Below, piece by piece: positions 9,748-22,320 of a stretch of 64,000 nt of DNA (position 1 is its first letter; each line of letters starts with the position of its first letter). The translations under genes and the position numbers were made by a program. The notes below the pieces were generated by a model that saw nothing but the letters and a program-made list of their open reading frames with translations, searched no databases and was not told the origin of the DNA. The DNA is taken from contig CM075651.1 of NCBI GenBank assembly GCA_037953625.1, positions 67,690,501-67,754,500 of the forward strand, read 5' to 3'. The DNA is from Crotalaria pallida. Taxonomy: Eukaryota; Streptophyta; Magnoliopsida; Fabales; Fabaceae.

Positions 9748-12700
9748 CGAACAGGAGAGAGTAAGCGTTTCGAACGACAGGTCGTCGACAGTGTGGGATT
9801 ACGATAGGCAAGATAGAAGGACCATACAAACACACAATAAAATACACAAGCATACAACAACCAAACAGATTATTGACATCATCATTAATATTATCTTACA
9901 TTATTGGCATTATTATTATACTTTCTCATTCGTCTTTTACTTTCACGTCTTATAAACATTCTTTCCTTTTCTCATTCTTTTTCCCTCTCATACTCATTAT
10001 TATCTTCGTACAAAATATCATCGGGTACTCATTTCGTTCTCGGTTATCACTCACGTCTACATCTCCTCGGTCTCCATCCAAACCTAGTCGGAAGCAAACA
10101 GGAGTACAGGACCTTTACCGTGCGGGCACGACAACTGTCACAACACAAATGGTCCCAGAACAGGAGGACTCAGCCTCAATAATATCAATTTATAATAATC
10201 ATGGCACACTGCCTCGCAGTGGCAAACAAGATGCCCCACTCCAGTCCCTCTCACTGTTCTCGATTTGCAATCTAGGGGGCGACAGTATGTTTCTAGTGGG
10301 CCCGCAGAACTTACCACGGCATTAGACCCAGTCCCCACCATGTTAGTGCGCCACCTGTGGAGTTCGTTCTGCCCAGAAACATACTCTAGACTTCTTGACG
10401 TTTCACCGTCATCGTCCTCCCCTAATGCAATCTCGTCCTAAGTATCCGCAGATACTTATCGATCCTTCCTCTCCATTACTTCGCACTCTCATATCTCACC
10501 GCGCATGTCTTTTAAAGTCTTTTAATCTTTTTAATTATCCTAAGGCCGGCTCGTCCTTCGTGCAACCCTTCAACGAATCCCGACCACTAACTTTGCACAA
10601 TCTTTCTCTCAACATCTCTCACATAACACAGAGCTGGGGTCACGTCTCAATCTCAAATCTCAAACCTCATTTCTCAAACTTTCACAACATTCTCACTCCT
10701 TTCCAAAAGAACAACTTACTTTCCTCAAAACACATTTTCAAAAATCCTTTTATGCAAACTTTCCCAAAAATATCTTTTCTCCATGTCTTCCCAAAGATAC
10801 CAATTCCAAAACTTTCACAAAATCTCTCTCTTTACCCGCATTCCCGAAATGATGTTTTCACAAACTCTTCCTCAAAATATCCTTTCTTAAAAATTACTAT
10901 TTCGAAAAGACTTATCCTTTTTACAACTCTATAAAAATCTCTTTCCCAAAAATATTTTCAAAACCTCTTTCTACAAATCTTTTTGAAAACCTCTTTCTAA
11001 AAACCTTTTCAAAAGTCTTTTCAAAATCTTTATCAAAATCATTTCCTAAAAACCTTTCTCAAAAATACAACTTTGCTGGGCGCTAATGGAGGAGCAAGCT
11101 CAACTCAACACTAGTTCCCAGTCTAAAACCAAAATCAAAGGAGCCCAGCTCCGCTCAAATCACATCTCCTTTCCAGCAAACAACATTACTCTCCCCAGCT
11201 CTGGCTCGTTCTCAATATTCTTATTCATTCTTTCCCCAATCTCTTTCTTTATCAGTACTCCTTCCTCATGGTGTCTTTACTTTCAATCTTATTACTTTCT
11301 CGATTTATTTCTTTCACAAGATTTCATTTCTTATTCAGGACGTAGCAGACGTTCATCAACCATTCACTCATTACAATCAGTAGAAGTAAATATAAACAGA
11401 CATAATTAATTAAATAAATAAATAAATAAAAGCATACACACAACATCACACAATAACATTGTGGTCTTCGTCACCTTCGTATAAGTGGCCACACAACACA
11501 AACAATTGCCACTTATACTACTAACTCCAACCACTAAGTTCCGATCTTTGAGATGATACGGAACGTCCTAATATATCACCCAACTACCACGGTGTCTTAG
11601 AAAAGCTTCTCTCTCACCTGAGGTCCAGCTATTTAATGCGTACCGTCGCCTCGGATCCCTTGTGCTGCCGGCTGCCCCAATCCCTTGTCTTTAAGATTCC
11701 TCGTACTAAATAAAATATACTTATGTTATTATCTTGTTCTAAGAAAACTTTTTCTTATTTCGTGACACTTTTCGTTCTTAATCAAAAGACTTAAAACACT
11801 ATTGTTTTATCAAAACAATTCTCATATTTACTAGCACTTTAATTGTTTTAAAACCATTTGAAAACATTACATAAAATAATTTAAATCGATTTATACGGTT
11901 GCTGGTCCATTTTGGACAGCACCCCAATTACGTTTGAAAACACCGAAAAATTGCACCTTTCAAACCAACTTTATCTTAGATCAAGTACTCATAAAACTCA
12001 ACTTTAAAACACTTTGAAAACACTTTAAAACAAGAAATATGACTTAGAAAATTCTGGACAGCATCATGTCCTAAGTTTTAAATTCATTTTCCATTGTTTA
12101 AAACCAACTCAAATCCACAAACAAACCAAGAATCTTGAAAACAATCAAATAAACACTTTAATCGATAATTTATCAAGTTCAAACGCTTAGAATCATATGT
12201 GGACAGCAAGGCACTCCAGTAAAACAAGTCATTTAAACACTTCTGTGCATTCGAGAAATCACTCTTACTTCACTTAAAAATTCTAGACAAACATTCACTC
12301 ATTTCAAACATTGCATATTCTCAAGCTATCAAGTTAAACATGAGAATGTTCACATACTCATTCGTGCATATATCTTAAATCAATAAGGAAATCAAACTCT
12401 TAAGCTCATACAAACCGAATCATGCATCACATAACCATTCAGACATATTTTCGTTTAGTTTACATTTAATCTTATCAAAACCGTATGCCTCATAAGTTGT
12501 TTAGAAATTATTTTCTCAAAGAATGGCTTCACAAATCATTACATAATTTCATGACATGAACACTTATACATTCAAGGAAATTTAACTCAAAGTCTAAGGT
12601 CCAAACCGTGACCTTGGCTAAGTTTTCTTAAAAACATTTTTCAAGAATTCAAGACTTAAAGACAATTCCAAATCCAACAACAATTTCATATAATTCATCA

Positions 12701-14124
12701 AGCAAATAGAAACATAATCCTAGCATATGTTTACTCATGAAACCGTGAGCATACATAGGTTTCTAAACAATCTTTTTATTTCATTTCAAACACTTAGAAT
12801 CAACTCAAAGTTCATGGAAATCATATATTCATAACTTAAACCTAAGAAAACTCTAGTCTTTTCAATTAAGTAAGTAAAACCGTGACTAACACATAAAGAT
12901 CACAATCATCACATAAATTTTATTCACCAAAAGAATCACGAAATCTCAAGATCACAACATGCATGAGATCATACAAAGAAAATCAAACTTTCACTTACAA
13001 CAATATCAAACCGTGACCATCGTAAAGGGAAAATCATCAAGAAAACTAAATCATCAAACATGTCATAGTTTTAAGCATGGATCTAGACATGCACGCAACC
13101 AAAATATTAGATCTTTAAGGAATCTTTCATGGAAATTCAAAACCAAGTTCTTTTCAAAAACATTTTAAGAAAATCAAAGGAAAAGTGGATTAGTTTAAAA
13201 AGGTCTTGAAAAGAAAAACACTTTCTTAACATAACTTTGAGATCAAGCTCAAAAATCATCATGCATGTTAGTAAAATCTTTAGATCTAACATAAAAACAA
13301 ACATGCATCAACACTTTTCAAATAAAAATCAAAGTTTTTAGGAGGAAAGCGTGAAAACGAAAAAGACTCAAAGAAAAAGGTTTAAAACTTTTAGATCATG
13401 AAATAAGATTCTTACTTAATTAAAAGTTTTCAAGAATCAAGTCCAAGTCTTCGGTTTTCTCTCCTATTCCTCACGGTTTCCTCTCTCCTTTTCCTAAGTC
13501 CATGGTTTCTCCTTACCTACTTCACTATCTTGGTTGATCTTGCTTAGGTTATGAAGAGTTTGGTGTTGAGGTTTGGTTCTTTTTCCTCCCTCTTCTAACT
13601 CGGCCACTCTCTTTCTTTCACTCTCTCACTAAGAGCTTGATTGTGCTCTTAGTGTTGTGTTTAGTTTTGGAAAGAAATGAAGGAATGAAAGAAAGTTTGT
13701 GTTGATGAATGAATGAATGAAGAATTCACACACTCCCTCACAGTTTTTGGGGTACTTTGTTGGTGTGTGTTGGTGTTGATGAGATGAAGATGAAAGAATG
13801 AAGGGTGAAGGAATGAAAGGAAACTCACTCTTCACCACACGGTTTTGCCCTCTCTTTTATTCTTTACTTTTTCTTAATTGCCATCAAGGGTTTGCATGGA
13901 GGGCTAGATTGCAAATACTTGGGGACTAAGTCACAAAACTTGGAGACCAAGTCTTGCCTTATGGTCCCTCACGGCTCCTTCCTCTCTCCTTCTTATTCTT
14001 CACTTTTTCCTTCCTTATGTCATGCTTGGTCATGAGGATGAGGTCATGGTTTGACTAAAAGGCATCCTAGCTTATGACTAAGAAAAGCTACTTGGTGGCC
14101 AAACCAAGTACATGCATTCGGCCA

Positions 14125-14445
14125 CATGGAGGTTAGGGTAGGTTAGATTAGCTTAATTAGGTTTTAGGCACTAATTAGGGTTCTAATCATGATTAGGGTA
14201 GGATTAGGTTAATTAATCTAGGTTTAGTCCACTAATCCTTAGTGATTAGGGCTTAATCAAGGATTAAGGTACTAATCAAAAGCTTAATCTTTTCTAACAA
14301 AGGTTTATGGAAAACTAATTCTAGATTAGCTCACTAACCTTGAGGGTTTAGGGTTTTGGAGAGTGATTAAGTTCTTAATCAAGAATTAAGAACTCGATTA
14401 GGGTTTAGTCAAAGATTAGGATACTAATTAGGGTTTCTAGAATCA
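14125..14445. repeat. TTAGGG-like short-word array in the LARD LTR (copy 1)
   Basis: Many ATTAGGG, TTAGGTT and CTAATTAGGG words occur at irregular spacing, about 300-620 bp from the start of the LTR in its own orientation. It resembles degenerate telomere repeats but is not a clean TTTAGGG array. The right LTR repeats it at about 21165-21480. Confidence 0.6.
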
Positions 14446-14750
14446 ATTCTTAATCAAGATGATTTGGACTTGGATTCTCGAAACTTAGAGAAAATAATTT
14501 TCCATCTTAAAATCACATGCATGAATCTTAGGCGATCAAACATACATTCATAGGAAACAAACCGCCTTTCCAAAATAAATTTCAAGACTTATAACATTAT
14601 TTCATGAAGAAAATCATGCTTTAAAATCATTTACCACCTTGAAATCGTGAATAAAGAAATTTATTTAAGGAAGTACTCTTTTCAAACCTTTTTCTCAAAG
14701 ATAATTATCTTTAGTATTAATACGAGGAATTTGCGGGGTGTTACATAAAG

Positions 14751-14770
14751 ATTTCTCGTCCCCGAGAAAT
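14751..14770 (-). promoter_or_regulatory. Perfect 8-bp hairpin next to the 3' LTR (polypurine-tract region)
   Basis: The arms are ATTTCTCG (14751-14758) and CGAGAAAT (14763-14770) with a four-base loop, TCCC on this strand and GGGA on the element's sense strand. It sits five bases from the LTR, where the polypurine tract belongs. It matches in architecture, not in stem sequence, the hairpins at 32638-32659, 38428-38447 and 60700-60719. Confidence 0.75.
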
Positions 14771-15993
14771 ATGTTGTAGATTGGGCAGCAGGGCACGGGG
14801 TTCTTATGTCACTTTAATTCCCAAATGAACACTCTCTTTTCGCTCCGTGGTCATATTCCCCTTTGTCGGTCTAGTTCACTTTGCCGTACTCCTCGTTTGT
14901 TGCTTCCAAATGAATAAGTCCCAATCTCACGACCGTTTGCATGTCGAGTCGGGTCAAATCCGACGGATTAACCGAAGGGGTATTACTCCTTCCACTGGTT
15001 GTCGTCACAGAAAGTCCTACCAGAGGTACGGACTTAGGGGAAAATCAAACAAACAAATTGCAAACATCTCCAAAAGCATGAGATTTCTCTTAGAAATCCT
15101 CAAACATTTATTACTTTCTACAATTTAGGTTCTTACTAACTCACAATAATCATTCTTCTTTTTAATTCTCCCCCTCACTCTAGGGTCTTCGTCTATTATT
15201 TCTCTAGCTTAAAGGGATTCTATTACTACTTAGGCTTACTTACTTCCTCAAACAACCTCACTCTTCTCCTTAGGTTCATCCTAAATATAAATCAAACCTA
15301 TCACCTTCACCGTCTAACCCTCGGGTTAGGGTGTACGGCAGTCCAAATCCTCAAACTCTCCTCAGGTTTTCCTCTAATAACCGGTAATATACGCCTCTTT
15401 TCTTCCTTATGACTCCCCAACTTCGATCAAACTTATAACTAAATCCACTATTTTCTTATATCCCTACTTAATTTAAATCATCTATCCCTCCTTAATCGTT
15501 CAAGCCTAAACTACCTGGGTAATTGTAACACTTCTAGTTCCACAAATCAAACTAATACATCTCGGAAAGGATCAGTGGAGCTACGGTTTGATAGTGGTTT
15601 ATGAAGAAAAGGTTCGAATTTTTTAACAACAAGAACTGTTTTGTTGAAGCAATTCAACAAATAGGGAATTCAAAAATAACAATCCTATGTCCTCAAAGGT
15701 ACCAACTATTCTTTGAGCAAAGGTACGTCTAGGTCAACAGACTGGATTTGTCAAACATTAAGGAAACACCAAAGGTTAAAGGGTTTCAACCTACTCTCTT
15801 TCTATGTTCTTCAATCTACAAGACGAACAGGTTCCTTAAACTAACTCAACCGACACGAAGCCACAAACAAAGTATCTCCTCCTAGAAATTGGAGAACCTA
15901 CACTTATGCCCCTAGTCTTATACTAGCGAACACACAGAGTCACACAAACAAAGCATGTAAGCCCATGCTTAAGGCCACTAAGGATTACCATAA

Positions 15994-16005
15994 GCTCTGA
16001 TACCA
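15994..16005 (-). promoter_or_regulatory. Primer binding site of the LARD-like element
   Basis: On the minus strand TGGTATCAGAGC lies three bases from the 5' LTR. This matches the 3' end of plant initiator methionine tRNA, the usual primer of Ty3/gypsy and copia elements. It fixes the element's orientation. Confidence 0.85.
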
Positions 16006-16008
16006 TTC

Positions 16009-19000
16009 TGTAACAGCCCAATTTTCTTATGCCAAAAATATTTACTTTTACTTATCAAAGTTGCAAAAATTGAGGCCAGATTTTTTTTTTTATAAAACAT
16101 TGTTGACATGTTTGAAAACATTATTGAAAAGTCCTTGGTGTTCTCTTCACCCTTTTAGAAAACCGAGTTGTTGCTAAAACTGATCTTTACTCACTTAGGG
16201 TCCCAAAACATTTGTTAGGAAAACGTTTAGGTTTCATATGGAAATAGTTCTTTGCATTCCACCGAAAGAGATCATTAGACATTTCTCATGAAGATGTATA
16301 AAGTCGGGCATGCATTAGAATAAGTTCAGTTACATCAAGGGATCATTACTCAGGTAATCCTTTACACACACACCTACCACAATCTAGAATAACCATGCTA
16401 ATCTTGAACCACCCTATTGAAGGCAATCGGGTGGAGGTCCTTCTTCTTCTTGGAATCCCTTGTTGCCTTTAAAGAAGATGTCGTACCTATTGCTGTCCCA
16501 GCAGTATTGTTGGACTCCAACTTCTCTCCGTCTCTGGTGGTATAATTCCACCGTTTCTCGTATCGCGCCTTCTCTTTGTAATTCTTATACCCTCGCACAG
16601 TGATTTGCCTCAAGTGAGGCCCTAGATCAGCTCCACTCAGTTGAGGTTCCGGGTCGGGTATCACAATCTGAGTATGGCCAGTCCATACCCAGCCGCTTGG
16701 GGTATGCTTCCAACCTATCCCATACTTACTGCAAGTAGTGATGTCCATACAGCACTCCATCTGCCCGTTGAAATACCAGCAACACCGATATGCCAACGAA
16801 CAGGAGAAAGTAAGCGTTTCGAACGACGGGTCGTCGACAGTGTGGGATTACGATAGGCAAGATAGAAGGACCATACAAACACACAATAAAATACACAAGC
16901 ATACAACAACCAAACAGATTATTGACATCATCATTAATATTATCTTACATTATTGGCATTATTATTATACTTTCTCATTCGTCTTTTACTTTCACGTCTT
17001 ATAAACATTCTTTCCTTTTCTCATTCTTTTTCCCTCTCATACTCTTTATCTCTTCGTACAAAATATCACCGGGTACTCATTTCGTTCTCGGTTATCACTC
17101 ACGTCTACATCTCCTCGGTCTCCATCCAAACCTAGTCGGAAGCAAACAGGAGTACAAGACCTTTACCGTGCGGGCACGACAGCTGTCACAACACAAATGG
17201 TCCCAGACCAGGAGGACTCAGCCTCAATAATATCAATTTATAATAATCATGGCACACTGCCTCGCAGTGGCAAACAAGATGCCCCACTCTAGTCCCTCTC
17301 ACTGTTCTCGATTTGCAATCTAGGGGGCGACAGTATGTTTCTAGTGGGCCCGCAGAACTTACCACGGCATTAGACCCAGTCCCCACCACGTTAGTGCGCC
17401 ACCTGTGGAGTTCGTTCTGCCCAGAAACATACTCTAGACTTCTTGACGTTTCACCGTCATCGTCCTCCCCTAATGCAATCTCGTCCTAAGTATCCGCAGA
17501 TACTTATCGATCCTTCCTCTCCATTACTTCGCACTCTCATATCTCACCGCGCATGTCTTTTAAAGTCTTTTAATCTTTTTAATTATCCTAAGGCCGGCTC
17601 GTCCTTCGTGCAACCCTTCAACGAATCCCGACCACTAACTTTGCACAATCTTTCTCTCAACATCTCTCACATAACACAGAGCTGGGGTCACGTCTCAATC
17701 TCAAATCTCAAACCTCATTTCTCAAACTTTCACAACATTCTCACTCCTTTCCAAAAGAACAACTTACTTTCCTCAAAACACATTTTCATAAATCCTTTTA
17801 TGCAAACTTTCCCAAAAATATCTTTTCTCCATGTCTTCCCAAAGATACCAATTCCAAAACTTTCACAAAATCTCTCTCTTTACCCGCATTCCCGAAATGA
17901 TGTTTTCACAAACTCTTCCTCAAAATATCCTTTCTTAAAAATTACTATTTCGAAAAGACTTATCCTTTTTACAACTCTATAAAAATCTCTTTCCCAAAAA
18001 TATTTTCAAAACCTCTTTCTACAAATCTTTTTGAAAACCTCTTTCTAAAAACCTTTTCAAAATCTTTATCAAAATCATTTCCTAAAAACCTTTCTCAAAA
18101 ATACAACTTTGCTGGGCGCTAATGGAGGAGCAAGCTCAACTCAACACTAGTTCCCAGTCTAAAACCAAAATCAAAGGAGCCCAGCTCCGCTCAAATCACA
18201 TCTCCTTTCCAGCAAACAACATTACTCTCCCCAGCTCTGGCTCGTTCTCAATATTCTTATTCATTCTTTCCCCAATCTCTTTCTTTATCAGTACTCCTTC
18301 CTCATAGTGTCTTTACTTTCAATCTTATTACTTTCTCGATTTATTTCTTTCACAAGATTTCATTTCTTATTCAGGACGTAGCAGACATCCATCAACCATT
18401 CACTCATTACAATCAGTAGAAGTAAATATCATCAGACATAATTAAATAAATAAATAAATAAATAAAATCATACACACAACATCACACAATAACATTGTGG
18501 TCTTCGTCGCCTTCGTATAAGTGGCCACACAACACAAACAATTGCCACTTATACTACTAACTCCAACCACTAAGTTCCGATCTTTGAGATGATACGGAAC
18601 GTCCTAATATATCACCCAACTACCACGGTGTCTTAGAAAAGCTTCTCTCTCACCTGAGGTCCAGCAATTTAATGCGTACCATCGCCTCGGATCCCTTGTG
18701 CTGCCGGCTGCCCCAATCCCTTGTCTTTAAGATTCCTCGTACTAAATAAAATATACTTATGTTATTATCTTGTTCTAAGAAAACTTTTTCTTATTTCGTG
18801 ACACTTTTCGTTCTTAATCAAAAGACTTAAAACACTATTGTTTTATCAAAACAATTCTCATATTTACTAGCACTTTAATTGTTTTAAAACCATTTGAAAA
18901 CATTACATAAAATAATTTAAATCGATTTATACGGTTGCTGGTCCATTTTGGACAGCACCCCAATTACGTTTGAAAACACCGAAAAATTGCACCTTTCAAA

Positions 19001-21783
19001 CCAACTTTATCTTAGATCAAGTACTCATAAAACTCAACTTTAAAACACTTTGAAAACACTTTAAAACAAGAAATATGACTTAGAAAATTCTGGACAGCAT
19101 CATGTCCTAAGTTTTAAATTCATTTTCCATTGTTTAAAACCAACTCAAATCCACAAACAAACCAAGAATCTTGAAAACAATCAAATAAACACTTTAATCG
19201 ATAATTTATCAAGTTCAAACGCTTAGAATCATATGTGGACAGCAAGGCACTCAAGTAAAACAAATCATTTAAACACTTCTGTGCATTCGAGAAATCACTC
19301 TTACTTCACTTAAAAATTCTAGACAAACATTCACTCATTTCAAACATTGCATATTCTCAAGCTATCAAGTTAAACATGAGAATGTTCACATACTCATTCG
19401 TGCATATATCTTAAATCAATAAGGAAATCAAACTCTTAAGCTCATACAAACCGAATCATGCATCACATAACCATTCAGACATATTTTCGTTTAGTTTACA
19501 TTTAATCTTATCAAAACCGTATGCCTCATAAGTTGTTTAGAAATTATTTTCTCAAAGAATGGCTTCACAAATCATTACATAATTTCATGACATGAACACT
19601 TATACATTCAAGGAAATTTAACTCAAAGTCTAAGGTCCAAACCGTGACCTTGGCTAAGTTTTCTTAAAAACATTTTTCAAGAATTCAAGACTTAAAGACA
19701 ATTCCAAATCCAACAACAATTTCATATAATTCATCAAGCAAATAGAAACATAATCCTAGCATATGTTTACTCATGAAACCGTGAGCATACATAGGTTTCT
19801 AAACAATCTTTTTATTTCATTTCAAACACTTAGAATCAACTCAAAGTTCATGGAAATCATATATTCATAACTTAAACCTAAGAAAACTCTAGTCTTTTCA
19901 ATTAAGCAAGTAAAACCGTGACTAACACATAAAGATCACAATCATCACATAAATTTTATTCACCAAAAGAATCACGAAATCTCAAGATCACAACATGCAT
20001 GAGATCATACAAAGAAAATCAAACTTTCACTTACAACAATATCAAACCGTGACCATCGTAAAGGGAAAATCATCAAGAAAACTAAATCATCAAACATGTC
20101 ATAGTTTTAAGCATGGATCTAGACATGCATGCAACCAAAATATTAGATCTTTAAGGAATCTTTCATGGAAATTCAAAACCAAGTTCTTTTCAAAAACATT
20201 TTAAGAAAATCAAAGGAAAAGTGGATGAGTTTAAAAAGGTCTTGAAAAGAACAACACTTTCTTAACATAACTTTGAGATCAAGCTCAAAAACCATCATGC
20301 ATGTTAGTAAAATCTTTAGATCTAACATAAAAACAAACATGCATCAACACTTTTCAAATAAAAATCAAAGTTTTTAGGAGGAAAGCGTGAAAACGAAAAA
20401 GACTCAAAGAAAAATGTTTAAAACTTTTAGATCATGAAATAAGATTCTTACTTAATTAAAAGTTTTCAAGAATCAAGTCCAAGTCTTCGGTTTTCTCTCC
20501 TATTCCTCACGGTTTCCTCTCTCCTTTTCCTAAGTCCATGGTTTCTCCTTACCTCCTTCACTATCTTGGTTGATCTTGCTTAGGTTATGAAGAGTTTGGT
20601 GTTGTGGTTTGGTTCTTTTTCCTCCCTCTTCTAACCCGGACACTCTCTTTCTTTCACTCTCTCACTAAGAGCTTGATGGTGCTCTTAGTGTTGTGTTTAG
20701 TTTTGGAAGGAAATGAAGGAATGAAAGAAAGTTTGTGTTGATGAATGAATGAATGAAGAATTCACTCACTCCCTCACGGTTTTTGGGGTACTTTGTTGGT
20801 GTGTGTTGGTGTTGATGAGATGAAGATGAAAGAATGAAGGGTGAAGGAATGAAAGGAAACTCACTCTTCACCACACGGTTTTGCCCTCTCTTTTATTCTT
20901 CTTTACTTTTTCTTAATTGCCATCAAGGGTTTGCATGGAGGGCTAGATTGCAAATAATTGGGGACTAAGTCACAAAACTTGGAGACCAAGTCTTGCCTTA
21001 AGGTCCCTCACGGCTCCTTCCTCTCTCCTTCTTATTCTTCACCTTTTCCTTCCTTATGTCATGCTTGGTCATGAGGACGAGGTCATGGTTTGACTAAAAG
21101 GCATCCTAGCTTATGACTAAGCAAAGCTACTTGGTGGCCAAACCAAGTACATGCATTCGGCCACATGGAGGTTAGGGTAGGTTAGATTAGCTTAATTAGG
21201 TTTTAGGCACTAATTAGGGTTCTAATCATGATTAGGGTAGGATTAGGTTAATTAATCTAGGTTTAGTCCACTAATCTTAGTGATTAGGGCTTAATCAAGG
21301 ATTAAGGTACTAATCAAAAGCTTAATCTTTTCTAACAAAGGTTTATGGAAAACTAATTCTAGATTAGCTCACTAACCTTGAGGGTTTAGGGTTTTGGAGA
21401 GTGATTAAGTTCTTAATCAAGAATTAAGAACTCGATTAGGGTTTAGTCAAAGATTAGGATACTAATTAGGGTTTCTAGAATCAATTCTTAATCAAGATGA
21501 TTTGGACTTGGATTCTCGAAACTTAGAGAAAATAATTTTCCATCTTAAAATCATATGCATGAATCTTAGCCGATCAAACATACATTCATAGAAAACAAAT
21601 CGCCTTTCCAAAATAAATTTCAAGACTTATAACATTATTTCATGAAGAAAATCATGCTTTAAAATCATTTACCACCTTGAAATCGTGAATAAAGAAATTT
21701 ATTTAAGGAAGTACTCTTTTCAAACCTTTTTCTCAAAGATAATTATCTTGAGTATTAATACGAGGAATTTGCAGGGTGTTACA
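16009..21783 (-). repeat. Right (5') LTR of the LARD-like element, 5.78 kb
   Basis: Near-identical to the left LTR over its whole length. It carries the second copy of the LTR open frame (16398-16796) and of the TTAGGG-like array (about 21165-21480). Ends are TGTAAC and GTTACA. The small LTR difference points to a recent insertion, younger than the decayed LINE around it. Confidence 0.93.
16398..16796 (-). other. 132-codon open frame inside the LARD LTR (copy 2)
   Basis: Same length and frame as 9349-9747, with a few amino-acid differences (for example Trp to Cys in the DITT-x-SK segment, and Ser/His to Pro in the IVI-x-DPE-x-Q segment). No recognised domain. See copy 1. Confidence 0.4.
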
Positions 21784-21788
21784 CAACT

Positions 21789-22318
21789 TCTTTCTCAATA
21801 TCAGCATTCTCAATCTTTCCAATAGCTACACCATCCTTCAATTCTGGTTGAAAGAATTGTAGTTTTTCACCTGCACTCCTAAGTTTGGAAATATCAAAAC
21901 TTTTCCATACATTAACAGGCTTCTCCATATCAGTACCAGGTGCTGCATCAATGGGCGTTTCCAAAACATTTTCTAAACTGGCAGGACAAGGATTTGCAAC
22001 CTGATCTGTGACCACCTCCTTCTGAAACTGTAAATCAGCCCTTGCTTTGATCTTTGAACGTAGCACATCAATCTTCTCCATCCATTCTAAGGCTTGCTTA
22101 GGCGACAAGTTATCTATTTCTTCCAAATCCTCTCCATCCAACTGTGAAACATTCACTTCTTGTAGGTCAGAAGAGTTCTCTACAGAAATCTCCTTATTCT
22201 TAGACGTTGATGTAGGGGTTTTAGGAGGCCTCCCCCTCCTCTTTGCCATAGTATCGGCGGCGGCAGCCTTTGAGGGACAGCCGTGAGAAAGAGAAGAGAG
22301 AAAAGTCAACTCAGTCAA
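21789..22318 (-). pseudogene. LINE ORF1, N-terminal part with AT-hook-like motif
   Basis: The minus-strand frame can start at 22318 or, more likely, at 22249, where the protein begins MAKRRGRPPKTP. K-R-R-G-R-P-P-K is an AT-hook-type minor-groove motif found at the start of several plant LINE ORF1 proteins. The following 150 residues are acidic and Ser/Glu-rich and lead into the DUF4283-like domain (KPVNVWKSF, KLQFFQPE). The frame runs into the LTR element and resumes at 8959 after the CAACT duplication. Confidence 0.85.
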
Positions 22319-22320
22319 AC

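Larger units (their letters stand above)
8960..14745 (-). repeat. Left (3') LTR of the LARD-like element, 5.79 kb
   Basis: On the minus strand it starts TGTAACACCCCGCAAATT and ends GGGCTGTTACA. It is unusually long for an LTR. Compared with the right copy it shows scattered substitutions and small indels, for example a 12-bp difference near 11010. Apart from the reading frame at 9349-9747 it holds no gene. From 10600 to 13400 it is AT-rich with many CAAAACTTT-like words. Confidence 0.93.
14746..16008 (-). other. Internal region of the LARD-like element
   Basis: 1263 bp without a recognisable gene. At its left end, adjoining the 3' LTR, is the hairpin at 14751-14770. At its right end is the primer binding site. 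Short open frames here show no retroviral motif. Confidence 0.8.
8960..21783 (-). mobile_element. Large non-autonomous LTR retrotransposon (LARD-like), 12.8 kb
   Basis: Two near-identical LTRs (8960-14745 and 16009-21783) with TG/CA ends surround only 1.26 kb of internal DNA. A perfect 5-bp duplication CAACT flanks it (8955-8959, 21784-21788). The primer binding site next to the right LTR and the purine-rich hairpin next to the left LTR show it reads on the minus strand. No gag or pol is present, so it depended on another element. It lies inside LINE ORF1. Confidence 0.95.
1..22320 (-). mobile_element. L1-type LINE (LINE-1 of this window), split by two insertions, 3' end outside window
   Basis: A non-LTR retrotransposon reads right to left: ORF1 with an AT-hook-like start, a DUF4283-like domain and a CCHC knuckle, then ORF2 with apurinic endonuclease and reverse transcriptase. 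The pieces are 21789-22320, 6110-8959 and 1-284. They join at exact target duplications: CAACT at 8955-8959/21784-21788 and TCT at 282-284/6110-6112. Everything after the FADD box of the reverse transcriptase lies left of the window, so RNase H and the poly(A) tail are not seen. The 5' end near 22320 is approximate because I could not find its own target duplication. Stops and frameshifts show it is dead. Confidence 0.9.

Noticed and set aside
14125..14445. Interstitial telomere
   Set aside because: Words are irregular and part of both LARD LTRs, so they belong to the LTR and do not mark a chromosome end.
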